Part shown: one piece after another, positions 23,493-35,500 of the stretch
Position numbering within the stretch: the first letter of the stretch is position 1
How the letters are laid out: each line of letters begins with the position of its first letter
NCBI GenBank assembly: GCA_038503075.1
Contig: JBCAML010000008.1
Span: forward strand, 1,054,001-1,118,000
DNA length: 64,000 nt
Source: Gyromitra esculenta
Taxonomy: Eukaryota > Ascomycota > Pezizomycetes > Pezizales > Discinaceae
Direction: 5' to 3'
The notes under the pieces: generated by a model
Database searches by the model: none
The model's input: only the letters and a program-made list of their open reading frames with translations
Told to the model about the DNA's origin: nothing
Made by a program: the position numbers and the translations under genes

Positions 23493-24644
23493 ATGACCTC
23501 TCAGAGCGACTCCACAATATCTCTCCTATCCCTTCCCAGCGAGCTCCTCCTCGCCCTCGGCGAACACCTCCCCCCAAGCTCGCTCTACTCACTCACCCGC
23601 ACCTCCCGTCGCCTCGCCATCCTTCTCCTGCCGCGCCTCAGCACCCTCGCCTGCTCAGGCGACTACTCTATCACCGCACTCTTCTGGGCCGCCGCATCGG
23701 GGAACAGAGCCCTCGTGAAACTGGTCCTCTCCAGAACGACAACGGTTTTCCGGGTGTCCCCCGCATCGCCCGGGCCAGCTTCGAACACGCCAATCCACAC
23801 CGCCCCGGGCAAATACGACGTCTCAGTTGTTGAGTCCATCGTCTCGCAGGGCGCGGCCCTGCAGCTCCACTACCAATGCACGACCTTCACGTCCCTGTTC
23901 TGGGCCGTCGTGTCCGCGCACAAGAACCTCGCCTCCCTCCTCCTCTCCACCGGCGCCGCCCCCTGCAACACCCTGAACGCATGTGGCCGCGGCGCCCTCC
24001 ACGAAGCAGTCTACCGCGGCGACTACGACATCGTGCAGCTCCTGTGCAACCCGCACAGCGTCAATCTCCCCGACTCCGAGGGCCGTCCCCCGCTCTACTG
24101 GGCCGTCGCCGTCCGCCCGGACCCAGCCATTGCGAGGCTCCTCCTCGACCACGGCGCCAGCGTTTCATCCTTCCATGACGTCAGCAGTGGGCGCAAGCTG
24201 CTGCACCTCGCTGCCCGCCGCCCCGGTTCCAGCGCCATGGTGCAGGTGCTGCTCGACTACGGCGCGGACCCCACGCAGCGCACGTTCGCGAACCAGTCCG
24301 TGCTGCACGTCGCCGCGCGCAACACCGACGCCGCGACGGTCCGCGTGCTGCTCGACTGCCCGGCGTGCGCGGCACTTGTTAATACGCGCGACATGACGGG
24401 GTGGAGTCCGCTGCACCTGGCGGCGAAAGCGGGGCTGGTGGACGTGGTGCGGTTGTTGCTCGACCGCGGGGCTGAGATCGGTGCGCGGGACGACTACGGC
24501 AGCACCCCGCTGCATTGCGCGGTCTGGAATGGCTGCAGTGAGGTTGTTAATGTGCTGATTGGGAACGGCGCTGACCTTAACGTGCCGGATGATTCGGGCA
24601 TGACCGGGTTCGGTCTGGCGCTGCTTAGACGTGGGTCTCGATGA
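23493..24644 (+). CDS. F-box-like/ankyrin repeat protein
   Basis: An intronless ATG frame of 383 aa. Residues about 10-50 (LLSLPSELLLALGEHLPPSSLYSLTRTSRRL) fit an F-box-like segment. From about 60 to the end are ankyrin-type repeats, with readable units such as TALFWAAASGNRALVKLVL, GRGALHEAVYRGDYDIVQLL, RPPLYWAVAVRPDPAIARLLLDHGA, GWSPLHLAAKAGLVDVVRLLLDRGA and GSTPLHCAVWNGCSEVVNVLIGNGA. Such F-box/ankyrin proteins form large families in filamentous fungi and are presumed SCF adaptors. No substrate can be inferred. Codon third positions are strongly G/C-rich, unlike the AT-rich flanks and unlike the second ankyrin gene at 27.4 kb. A CAG-rich leader (AACAACAGCAGCAGCAGC) immediately precedes the ATG. 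Confidence 0.88.
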   Translation: MTSQSDSTISLLSLPSELLLALGEHLPPSSLYSLTRTSRRLAILLLPRLSTLACSGDYSITALFWAAASGNRALVKLVLSRTTTVFRVSPASPGPASNTPIHTAPGKYDVSVVESIVSQGAALQLHYQCTTFTSLFWAVVSAHKNLASLLLSTGAAPCNTLNACGRGALHEAVYRGDYDIVQLLCNPHSVNLPDSEGRPPLYWAVAVRPDPAIARLLLDHGASVSSFHDVSSGRKLLHLAARRPGSSAMVQVLLDYGADPTQRTFANQSVLHVAARNTDAATVRVLLDCPACAALVNTRDMTGWSPLHLAAKAGLVDVVRLLLDRGAEIGARDDYGSTPLHCAVWNGCSEVVNVLIGNGADLNVPDDSGMTGFGLALLRRGSR

Positions 24645-27387
24645 GGATAGAGAGGGTGAGAACACACAGGGGGTGGTTTTTTCCTTTGGGTTTTGGGTTT
24701 TTGTTTTTATTTTTCGTCCCCTAGGGGGGGTAGGTGATGGAATTGGTGGGGAGAGGGATGGCGTGGAAAAAGGTTGGTTAGAAAGGTTAGTTTTTTTTTT
24801 CTTTCTTTCTTTAAAATACTAATATCTTGTTTTCCTTTATTTCTTTTTCTTTTTCTTTCTTTTTGGTAGGTTTGACGGTTTGTTTTTGTTTTTTTGTTTT
24901 TTTCAAACTAAATTTTCATGTGATCAGCGATGACGATTCCTAACGGGGGAGGGGAATGTATTTTGTCTGGGGGCAAGAAAAATCTAGATGAAACGACCTT
25001 AAAACGTGCTCATCAGCGAGTTTCATCGGTTTCACGAGCTTAATATGAATTGGAAAAAAAAAAAAAAAAGGAAAGAACGATGTGTCAAATTACCTCTGGA
25101 GAGCCCAATTTAACACGGACTCAGAGGGGATGGGGGCGTTCCAGGATATAGGAATTCCGACGTGCTGCAGTTTGTTTGGTGGGGGGACAGGAGGGGACCC
25201 GCGTGGTCGCGTATAGTTGGTAGACCTGGTAGTTCCGAAAAGTTTCTTTTGCGCATATCCTTTGACACTGTTCCGGAGGGGTCCAGGATATCGTGATGAT
25301 GGAGGGAGAGGAGGTTGTTGTTGTTACAACAGACGGAGCTGGTGGCTGTTAAAAAAAAAATTTTTAAAAAAAAAACAGGGACATGTTTCTAGAGAGATTA
25401 TTTGAGAAGCCTGGAAGAAGAGAGAATTGTAATGGGGATTGATGATACGGCGCTGGAATTGGAACAATTTGCGTGGATGTTGAATGTGTTTTTCCGCACT
25501 GTATAGTGATATGTGCCCCCAACGACGATCACCACATCTGACACCGCGCACGTCGGATTCGCTCGCCGGAACCCTGGAAATTGCTGGCAGGGCACACATC
25601 CGCGGTGAGGGGTTATGTCGATCTATCTCTCGCCCTCGTTGGCCCCCCGTCGTCCACCTCCGCTGCCACAAAACAAAGCACGCGACTAATCACCCTCGAC
25701 AGGAACGGAAACAAGTCGACGAATAGCAGGCGAGTGAGAATGAGTGACGTAGAAACCCAGCCGGTTTGTGAAGGCTTGGCAGAGGGCGGTTGACAATCCC
25801 ACCGCGTTCGGTTCTAAATATAATGCTGGTGCTGCTGCACGAAGTCGAAAAATTTGCTCCTCACATAACGCCGTTGGGTGTTGCGATAGCGGAGGGAGAG
25901 ATTGCAGCGTTGGCTGGGGGGCAGTCACGGCGCATCACTCGATGGCGTTCTGCTGTCGTCGCGCCCAGCAAATGGGAGGGCGGAGAGTGGGAAAAGCAAG
26001 CTGTCGCAGAGATGCGTTTTCCAGAATCGCTTACTGCCCAATCACAGAGCCCACGGAACTGGCGAGAGACGTTCCGTTTCCCAGAGCCCGTCCTCTGTCA
26101 AGTTTGTTTGAGCCACAGTGGTCCCTGGTTCAGTGCATCCACATACAAGTCCTCTGGCCAGCCTGGGCCAGTTCCACACATAAGGGATCAAAGGCCCCCT
26201 CAAGCCGATCCCTCACATTGTAGTTAGAATTAACAAAATACTTCAATTGACACCCCTAGAACCCGTGAGACTACTCTTTTTAAAATTACGTATCGTTTTC
26301 TTCGCGTTTTCCGGAAGGACGCTCATGCGCACATATGCTGCTTATCGTCACCTCAAGTGGCGTTTCCTGCTGTGTCTACATGTGGGGGGTAGGTCTAGCA
26401 AGCGTGGCGGTGCAGTCCTCTCCTGGAGAGACTCGCAGTTGTTTGGACTTCCCCAGTTCTGCCAAACAACTTCGGTTTATAATACATGTATCTATACAGT
26501 ATTCTGAATTGACTGGGTATGTTTACCAAGCCTCATAAATGCTGCGTGGGTTGGGGCAGGAACATTGACAGCTCCTGTCGCACCGCCACGTTCGTCAGAC
26601 TTACCCCTGCACCCTAGAACATCCTCAGTTGCCATGGCAACCTCTCACCGGTCATTTCTCATCACTCGCTTTGTAGAACCAAAATCCCATCCCGTCCATC
26701 TATTTATCCTACTCGGTACAATCAAAAGACTACTAACTACATAGCCATCAGTAGCCTCGTCCTTATCCTATGATCTAGCACAAAGGCTTGCTATACCCAG
26801 ATGAATGATACAGCATCAACCGAAAAGAAAGTCGCGAGATAAATTCCCGCGATCGGTCAGAGTTTTCGCATGTGAAAAGTAGAAAAGAAAATATACAAAA
26901 AAAAGTAAGGAAATCGAAAAAGTAACCAAAACCCCCCTCCCCCCACAAATCCTCCCAAAGTAAAAGCCGGAAATGGCTTTTATACGCTCTTTGGACGACA
27001 GGGGCCAGTGAGGAATCAGTAAACCAGAAGCTTTCAAAACGTTCGCTCACGAATGGGTAGACAAAAAAAAAAACCAATGAGAAACAAAATGAAAGCCGAG
27101 GAAGCCGGAAGCCTGAGGCCTACAAACATTCGCTCATGAATGAATAACCCAATGAAACCAATGAAAAATAAAAATAAAACAAGAAACCTGAAAGCCAGAG
27201 AGGCTTGCAAACACCCACTCACACACGTGTACACTCTTAAACCAAAAAAAAGAAAGTCCGCGATAATCATCAAATCTCACTCGAGACACTTAGTCCTCCT
27301 CCCGTTCCGCACAAACCCTGTTTTCCGAAACACAAACTCCAAACCCCCACCAAACCAAAATATTCGACTCGGAAAAAAATAAAAAAC
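24645..27387. other. Intergenic region between the two ankyrin genes (3' to 3')
   Basis: The region contains T-rich and A-rich runs after the first ankyrin gene, a palindromic AAAAATTTTTAAAA tract near 25350-25375, and overlapping unsupported frames at 25.7-26.2 kb without ATG starts or motifs. It also holds a TACATGTA at 26483-26490 and a perfect RFX-type palindrome at 26628 (listed separately). No gene is supported. Confidence 0.55.
26628..26641. promoter_or_regulatory. Perfect RFX/Crt1-type X-box palindrome
   Basis: GTTGCCATGGCAAC is a perfect 14-bp palindrome and matches the consensus bound by RFX-family regulators (Rfx1/Crt1 in fungi, which repress ribonucleotide reductase and other damage-response genes). 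It is not at the promoter of any gene called here: both flanking genes point towards it with their 3' ends. Confidence 0.5.
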
Positions 27388-28686
27388 CTAAACCACAACA
27401 AAATCCTCAGGCGATTCGCCGATTTTGATATCCATCAACTTGAACCTGCAAGCCTCCAGCTCCATATCACAAAAATCATGCTTAACCCCCATCTCCAGCA
27501 ATATTTCAACGTCACCCTGTCGCCCAGACGTAATAGCTCTATGAAGCCATCCCTCCAGCGCAGCATTCCTCTCCGGAGTCCCATCAAGCGGGTTCTTCGC
27601 ACCCTTCCCGATCAAGAGCTTATAGATCTCTGCGCGCTCGAAGGTGATGGCTAAATCGAGAGGCGTCATCGAGAGATACTCGCGATCGATATCGGCCCCC
27701 CGCTCCAGGAGAAGCTGGATAACCTTTGTCCGCCCTTGCTCGACCGCAGCATGGAGCCATTTTTCTCCGTACTGATGGATAAAGTCGCCATCGAGCTTTT
27801 CAAAGAACTCCCTAGCACCAGGGATGCTGAGGGTGCTGACGCCATCAAAGAGATGGTCTGACCAGATGCTGCGCCATTCTTCAGTCAGCTGCCCGACAAT
27901 CTTACTCGTGATGTCGTCGCTGCGCTGGACAATCAGCACTGTGATCTCACTACGGCAGCAGCGGTCGAGCCTGTTGTATCGGGCTTCGCCGAGGACAGAT
28001 CTGCGCGTTTGGTTCCTGCTCGTAGGGGAGGTGCGGGCTCCCCGCGCGAGCAAGGCCCAGAGACTGAGTTCGTTGCCGTCCCTCACGGCGTAGTACAGCG
28101 GGGTATCCCTCTTGTCGTCGAGACCCTCCATATCAGCGCCGTAGTCGATCAGGAGGTTGATCATCGAAAAGTGGTTCCGCATGAGAAGCGCCTGATGGAG
28201 TACTGGCCGCCAACAGTCGTCTCGGACCTCGATGTCTGCTCCTTTGGCTAAGAGGATCTGGGCAACGGCAACATTGTTTCTTTCGATGGCCCACTCGAGA
28301 GCCGAGGCATCAAGATTAATGCCGTCGGGTCTATCGGCATAGTACTTAATACGGATGTTAGGACCAATCCTCATGATCTTGCGAACCGTGGCAACTCTGG
28401 GTATGCCTGGTACTTGGTGGAGGAGGTTGTATTCGTTGTCCTTGATCTCCATTTTCGCACCGTGTTGCAGCATGATGCGGACCAACCTCTCGTTACCGAC
28501 AGCTACAGCCACGGCGAAGCGGATGATTGGGTCTCTGTGCGCTTTGACGAGAGAGTCGAGGAACTCGTGGCTTAGTTGGGCGTTGAGTTGGCGGTCGACG
28601 CGGAGGAGGGAGAGGTAGTCGCTGCGCTTGTCGAAGTAGCTGCAGATCAAAGAGAGGACGTCGTTGGGGAGGCCGGAGAGAGTCAT
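27388..28686 (-). CDS. F-box/ankyrin repeat protein
   Basis: An intronless ATG frame of 432 aa on the minus strand. The N-terminus (LSGLPNDVLSLICSYFDKRSDYLSLLRVDRQLNAQL, about residues 3-38) is an F-box-like segment. Ankyrin-type units follow, for example LVRIMLQHGAKMEIKDN, AVAQILLAKGADIEVRDD, MINLLIDYGADMEGLDDKRDTPLYYAVRDGN and VIQLLLERGADIDREYLSMTPLDLAI, with a non-repeat middle segment around 230-310. It is presumably another SCF-type adaptor or scaffold with unknown target. It has the same domain architecture as the gene at 23493 but low direct similarity and different codon usage, so the two do not look like a recent tandem duplication. A TACATGTA site lies 169 bp upstream of the start (28855-28862). 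Confidence 0.85.
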   Translation of the reverse strand: MTLSGLPNDVLSLICSYFDKRSDYLSLLRVDRQLNAQLSHEFLDSLVKAHRDPIIRFAVAVAVGNERLVRIMLQHGAKMEIKDNEYNLLHQVPGIPRVATVRKIMRIGPNIRIKYYADRPDGINLDASALEWAIERNNVAVAQILLAKGADIEVRDDCWRPVLHQALLMRNHFSMINLLIDYGADMEGLDDKRDTPLYYAVRDGNELSLWALLARGARTSPTSRNQTRRSVLGEARYNRLDRCCRSEITVLIVQRSDDITSKIVGQLTEEWRSIWSDHLFDGVSTLSIPGAREFFEKLDGDFIHQYGEKWLHAAVEQGRTKVIQLLLERGADIDREYLSMTPLDLAITFERAEIYKLLIGKGAKNPLDGTPERNAALEGWLHRAITSGRQGDVEILLEMGVKHDFCDMELEACRFKLMDIKIGESPEDFVVV

Positions 28687-30418
28687 TGTGGAGGCTTGGG
28701 AAGAACTATATATCAGTAGTTAGTAAACTTGATCCCGGCACTGGGGACCAGAAACGTACCAAGTGAAGGAGGAGATCGAGAGTAGAATATAGTTGAAACT
28801 AAAGTCCAGACCGAGAGGTACGATTAGAGTATATAAGCTGGATATACAAGATACTACATGTATATCCACAATTAGCAAATAGTATATTCCTCCCATATCA
28901 AGCAACAAGAGCATACCAATTCAATAACGCGGTCAAAGGTAGAGTCTAGCTTCTCGAGACTCCGAAGGCAAGAGTCTGCTGGGATATCTCGGGATAAGTG
29001 ACTAAGCACTGACATTAGACGCGTCACGAAGGGAATCCAAGGGAGGTAACATACGCGCAAAGACCGTAGAGATGTCAATTCCACATAGATAGTATCTTAG
29101 TCTCCGTATAAAAAGCAGTATCAATAAAGGCAAGTCTGAAAGGTACTGTCGTATACAGAGTTTTTCGCTAGATTAGCAGAGCTTAAAAAGCCAAGTGTCA
29201 CGATCGAGAGTACTGGTACTGGCAAAGTGGGAAGGGGGGAGGATAAACAGCGAAGGATGATTGTTTAAATACCGAATGACTACAAATTAGGGTACGAGTT
29301 ATAATTAAGACAAATGAGTAGGTCCTGGCATTTGGGGGCTCCCGCTTAAAAAGGTCTATTGTGAAGAAGAAAATTCTACGAGGTCCAATTTCAAATTCTG
29401 CACAAAAAAACCATTATTAGTGCTAAAGAGAGGTGGGATATCCAATACTTCTGTAGGATGGAAATCTTCGGCGATTCTACCAACCCCAACAGTCATTCTA
29501 TCGTTCTTTCTGAAAGGTTTGAAATGTAATACTTGCTAGATGTATCTCGCTGCACATGCTCCGGACTGGGAGGTAGAGGAGAGTATCTAGATAGTACATG
29601 CAGTCCCGTCGCCAGACTTAACTTGTTAGTCTAGATAGATCTGTTGTCTAAACTGCTTTTGTCCTCCTAAAGACGTCGCTCATACTTACTCTTTTGGTTA
29701 GTGGCACTAACTGCTAGCCCAACGCCGCTGCCGAGAATCTTTAGCGTCACCATTTCGGGCAGATTCCTATAACCTCCGATCGTACCGATGCAGGACCGGG
29801 TAGTCCATACGTTAACTCATGTCCTCACAACACGCAGGGTTCACAATGTCGATTTGAAGTGATGGAGTCAGTGATACTAGTGACGACTTTTCCTGGAATT
29901 AAGCACAACCTAGAGTACAACATCGAGCCTTGGCGAAATGTTGTTTAATGAGCAGAGTTTAGAAGAAATAGACGTGAGGAGAGACCACGGAAATAATAAC
30001 TACATGTAGCTATAATAACCAATAAGGCCCAAATTTTTTTTGGAAGACGAGCCAAACCCTCGATATCTGTTAAACCTCGACTTTAACCCATCGCTACATG
30101 CTGAATTTTTCTTTTATATATAATAGGTATCATCCTTCTTTCGCAACCCCTCAAAACAAAAACGTATATGAAAAATGTCCCTTTTTGTTCCTTCGTCAAC
30201 GTTCGTTACCATATCATAGACATCGTACTGACTAATACAAGGCGTTCGTCGACTCATCACTCAAAAATAAAGTCCAAGAAGATAGAGAAAATGCACACAA
30301 AAAAGGGTCAACTAGCACCCATGAACTTAAAAGGTGATAACAAATATGCTTTCCTTACAGAACTTAAATAGGAAATGAGAAATGAGAAAGAAAAAAACCA
30401 AAAGGAAATACCACCACT
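28687..30418. other. Intergenic region, AT-rich
   Basis: This is the 5' side of the ankyrin gene and the 3' side of the RRM/R3H gene. I see no gene. It contains TACATGTA at 28855-28862 and 30001-30008, a T-rich block near 30030 and a purine-rich stretch before the stop codon of the RRM gene. A 67-codon frame at 30168-30371 falls in the probable 3' UTR of that gene, on the opposite strand, and is not supported. Confidence 0.55.
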
Positions 30419-32518
30419 CTATTCAACCACAATCTCAACCCCAGACTGGACTTCCAACTCTCCACCAGAACCCCTATTATGCTGCCTCCTGGACGCAAAC
30501 CCCGCATTCCTATCCGGATCCGGCCCTCTTGGCTGTCTAGACGGTACTACCTGGCCCCTTTCCCTCTCACTTCTCACCGAATTCGCCGACGTCGGTTCTT
30601 CGCTATATGGCGACATACCTCCATACCCCCTCATTGACATACCACCATTACTACCAGCACTAACGGGAGTTGAAATATCGTAATTGCCATCCCTTCCGTT
30701 TTGACGTTCTCTATCGATTACGAGTACACCCCTAGGATCCCGGGGATCTCGAAGGCTCGCCCCGCCAACACCAAGATTACCACCCAGGGAGGACGTAAGC
30801 GACACTCCAGCAAGCCCATTCACAAGTAACGACTCACTAGCATTAGAAGCAGACACGGTAGTCCCCGTCGCTGTTGGAGTCAGACTCGGTGTCGTAGAAG
30901 TTACACTCGCACCGTAGTCGGTGTATCGAGAAATATTGCCTCCGAGGGCCGCAGGAAAACTAGCAGAAGAAGGAACAGGGGACGGAGTATAAGACCGCAA
31001 GTCAGCAAACGATTTTGCTGCACGGAGATTCTGTCGACCATGCATATCCCCACGTCCTGAGGGCGACGAAGGAATGTCCAATAGGGAATTCCCGTGACGT
31101 CCTATCGTCGAATACATCCCTGCTCCCTCCGAGCGCGCGTCACTAAAATCCATAGTAGTTGCTCTGGTCAACACTCGTCGCTGATGCGACTCTACAGGAT
31201 GAACGGTCGTGGGGATCGAGGGTGGGCTTATGCTTGGAGTGCCCGTGACTGGGGCCCTAAAAACATGCACTTGACGTTGCTCACCAGTACCACGAGAAAC
31301 GTGCGCCAAGGCCATGTGGTGAGCAAGGGTGTGCACAATACGACGTTGTTGCGGCGAAAGCGTAGACGGAAAGATAAGAGCCTCTCGAGATAGATCGTCG
31401 CGGAACAGCAGGAGCTGTGAATAGAACTGCAAAGTCTGTGGATCGTTCAAGTCTACGTCTGGACGTGACCATTAGTCAATGCACTCTGCACAATGCAGGC
31501 AAGTAGTATATGCGGTCCAAATGCAATACGAAGAACAACTGGCTCGAATAAAACAGAGCCTCGGATAGAGCGATACTAACCTGGCTTTGATCGAGAAGCG
31601 CTTGGCGAAGGAGAGGTAGTAAGAGGAATATTGGGCGGCTGTTGCATCTGTACAGGCCGATGCTGTTCCTCCAACTGACCTCTCCTTTCTCTTTTTTCCC
31701 TCTCAATTCGCTCCCTTTCGACCAAGGGCAACATCTTCTTGTATTCCACCCTGAGTTTCCGGCCCTGGAGATCAAAGTGATTTAAAACTTCGATCACGGT
31801 TGCTGTTTCCTCGGCGGTGGTAAAGTTCGCAAACGCAAGACCCCTGAATACACCATTGTCGAAATGGTAGTTGAAGGCGTAGGGAAGCGGCAGATTGAGA
31901 TCAGTCATCAATTGTACCAATTGCTCCTTCTTGACAGCGAACGGAATATTCTTGATCACGATTGCTGTAGGTATTAGTTCCTCGTCAGGATCCGATCCTA
32001 CAGTCTCGGTGCGCATGGGGGAAGGCCCTAGCGGGACATTCCCCATACCGGCGAGTGGCGAGACAGTGGGCAGAGAAATTGGCGCTGTATCAGTCCACAT
32101 CTATCACAAGACCATGTTAGTCGTAATTCAAATCCAGAGCTCCTCCCCTAGGTCGACTACGAATACATACCGCTGGCAGAGCACTCCGTTGCCTCGACGG
32201 AGTCTTGATTCTGCCCGTAGCTCCACCCATAGCAGCTAGTGCGCCAGCACCTCCAAAGCTGCTTGCATTCCAAGTCTGCGCCCCTGAATCGTAGCCATAG
32301 CCGGTGACAGCCGCGTTTAAACGCGAAGTATCGTAGCGGTTTGTGTCGAACCTAGCAGCGTGATCCTCAGCAGTGTAGAGGCCACTCTGCGAAGCAAATG
32401 TTTCGAAATGCCTCGAGGACGCTCGGTGAAGGCTCTGGTGTTGTTGGGGTTGATGCTGGCCCGTCGGTGACCTTGACGACCCGATGGTGTCATAGTATCC
32501 GTCGTGATGGCTACCCAT
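30419..32518 (-). CDS. PIN4: RRM and R3H domain RNA-binding protein, Pin4/Cip2 type
   Basis: Three exons on the minus strand (32518-32171, 32100-31581, 31458-30419) give 635 aa. The N-terminus is Gln/Ser/Gly-rich. An RRM lies at about 161-240, with TAIVIKNIPFAV as RNP2-like and FRGLAFANF as RNP1-like elements. It is followed by the highly characteristic basic helix KKMLPLVERERIEREKRERR and GQLEEQHRP. Exon 3 begins VDLNDPQTLQFYSQLLLF and then carries an R3H-type segment (QRRIVHTLAHHMALAHVSRGTGEQRQVHVFR, about 325-358). The tail is Ser/Thr/Gly-rich. This order matches yeast Pin4/Mdt1 and fission yeast Cip1/Cip2, cytoplasmic RNA-binding proteins linked to stress and DNA-damage responses. The start is an ATG in good context at 32518. 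Confidence 0.88.
31459..31580 (-). other. Intron 2 of the Pin4-type gene
   Basis: A 122-bp intron with donor GTTAGT and acceptor CCAG, phase 1, and a GACTAAT branch-like site. It restores the conserved PDVDLNDP junction. Confidence 0.85.
32101..32170 (-). other. Intron 1 of the Pin4-type gene
   Basis: A 70-bp intron with donor GTATGT and acceptor ATAG, with a GACTAAC branch site. Phase 0, joining ...RSALPA to MWTDTAP.... Confidence 0.85.
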
Positions 32519-35500
32519 GGTTTTCGTGTGGGGAAATATGGCTGGAAACTCTAAAACTTGAGAGTTGTAAAAATAGGGGGACTGTGGTTTAGATTAAAAT
32601 AGGAAAACGTTGAAACCCCTTTATTCTGAAAAAACTTTTGAAGATAACCTCGAACGATGCCAGATCACCTCGGAACGAAACGATGCGGATTTGACGTAAC
32701 CGGGACTCGGTAGATTTTGCAGTTCGGTAATGTTCTTCCGTGACTGAAATTAAAAGTGTATTGTGGCAGACGTGTAATTAGTTATTGTTGTTGTTGGGTA
32801 TTGCGTAGTGCCTTTTTTCCCCCGTAAAATCGTTTCGAGTACAAGTGAGAAAGAAAAAAGAAATCGTGATGTCCAAAAACTATGGGAATATATAAACCTG
32901 GGATGAAGATGCTGAAAATAGTATACGATGATGCCTTTTAAATGGGGGAGGATATATTTCTTATTTTTTCTCTCGATATTGTCACAAAGTCGTCCTTGTT
33001 GCGTGGCTCGTGAACAATCGTTAAAAGGCGTGGGTCTCGTTAACGAAAAAGGGGCGGGGAAGTCGTAATGATGAGGGGTTTTTTTTTCTTTCCGTCTCTA
33101 GTCTCTGGGGGGGGGTTGTGTGTATTGGCAAGGGTCTACCAATCCACCAGCGATGTTTGGTGGCGGAGATTCGTTAAAAAGGGAGAGGCGGGCAACTGAG
33201 GGATGAGATGAATAGGAGAGAGAAGGGACCTGAAGGGGAGTGGGTAGAGGAGGGGTGGATGATGGGGTCTTGGTCGAAAAAGGAGGTGGGATCAGAGCCG
33301 ATGGGGGATGGGGGAGGCACACGGGTAGTATGATAGCTACGGGGAACGGTTCGGCCAGCAACAGAGCTGGTTCAAGAAAAATGAAATGAAAAAAATATGG
33401 GAAAATCAAAAAATGGATGCAACGAAAGCACGGCCGTCCACGATGGGCGAATCAAATGTGGGTTTTACTTCCTCCCAAGAATTCACAGTCTGCAGATAGC
33501 TGACCGCTTGGAGATGCGGATAACGCGAGGGCACTGGATGGATGAATGAGCGGAGAGACGGAAGGATCTTCAAGTTATGTATAGTAGATTATCCTGCGAA
33601 GAGGCACGGGAGCAACGACGGCTAGCAGTCTGGTTGGTTGCGATGCGATGCGATGCGAGGAAAGAACGAGGGAAAAGAAGCAGAGTGGAAGTGGACAGCA
33701 GCTGGATGGATGGATGGACGGATGAGTAAAGGGGTCACAGCCAAAAGGAAGATTAAAATTCCTATACAGTGCTGGACTGGCATGGGGATGAACAAAGCCA
33801 GAGGCTCACTTTTGCGCCGTGTGTGGTGGTTATGGCTCTTGGGCTCTTTGGCCTATCCAAGTAGAGCACTCGACAAATTGCTCTCTGGTTGGAGGGTGAT
33901 GGGGTGGAGATGAGTGAGAACGAGCAGCACAGCAGGAGGACGTGCACGGAATGGATCCCTCAGGGCCAGGTAATAACAATGATACATGCCTGCGCTCTAC
34001 GTATGTAGCTACATCGGCCTGACTGAAGGTTTGTGGCAACCTCTGGCATGCAAGTAGCCTGACGAAAAAGCTGAAGAATGATATGTGGAGTACATACATG
34101 TACATATACATGTAGGCAGAACATGTACGATTTATGCGGACTTCCTAGGCAAAACACTACATGTATCTACGGCTCAAGAAACTCCGACAAGAACCTGCTC
34201 CGACATGTCCTGACTCGGGAGGTACAATACAAGGGGTGGCGGTCAGAAAAACATACCGGTACCTGCTCTAGCTGCGTGTGCTTGGTGGTGTTGAGAACTG
34301 AGAGATGCTGTCGTGTACCTACTCTACTGCATCTATGTAGAACAGGGCTCATCCAGGGTTGACAGCATGAGGTAGGTAGGTAGATAAATACATGTAGACA
34401 GGTAACTTATCATGCGTGGCCTCAATTTCTAGAGTGATCCTAGCTCCAGAGCCAAACGGAACACCCCAGTTCTTCTAATCGATTGAGTAAACAAGATAAC
34501 CAAATAAATACCTGGTAAACAAATCTTGAAATTCTCGTCACGAAGAAAAAAACAAGCGTCTAGGATATCTCTCCCCCTTTCCTCCTCCCCCACCTCTGTA
34601 GAAACCTCCCCTCTTCCGGACCCCTATCAGCATTAGTCAAGAAGGTTTATATCGCGCTAAACCATTTTAGCGCCTGGGTTCCCGCTTGGGCCACATTTTA
34701 TACCCTGTCGGTATCCCGCGGTAGCATCCTGGGAACGAAACCGTAATCACTTCGTTCGTGATCACGCCAATCGAGTGGGGCTCCGAGTCCTACAGTAGGT
34801 ACACGATACACAAACAAAACAAAAACCATAAGAGAAGGAGAAAAAAACGAAGAAACGTCTCACTAAAAGGAAAAGTGCAAAAGCACAAGAAAAATAAAGC
34901 ATTATCTCGATCACGATCACTACTGCCGGCATCTCGGCGCTCAAAAAAAAAGTAGGGCGTACTTCTCAGATACCGAGATGAAAAAAACACTCTAATAAGA
35001 AAAGTAAACTAATATTATATGTGCCACATATACCGTTTATGTTGGAAAACTAAATCCGACAGCTGTGGCGACTACAAGCTCTGGGTACTGGTACAGTGGC
35101 ACCTACCTCGAGCTCAATCTACACCCACAAGAAAAATATGGATAAAACGGGACGAACGACGTGGTACCAAAACGACTTGCATGTCATCCCGTGCATCTGT
35201 TGGGTCTTGATACATCACGTGAAAATGGGGTGTTACAAACCCCATCGCCATTTCGAGCTTGCTGCTACAGAGCTGGGAAGTTTACTGCTGAAAGAGATTT
35301 TTTAGTTATTGCAGGTTTGAATTTTTGTATAAAACTCGTGGCACGTTATAAATTCTGACAGCTTTTAGAGCACGGAAATTTGTAAGGACCATTGGCCTTG
35401 CCCGCGTACATATGTAATCTTCGTAGTTTTAGATAAATGCCAACCAGCCTGCTACCCGTAATTTTGAGAGCTCTAGATTTTCCCCATAGGTTTCTCTATA

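Noticed and set aside
25768..26223. Two overlapping frames of about 150 codons
   Set aside because: Neither starts with ATG, neither has motifs, and they overlap each other in different frames.
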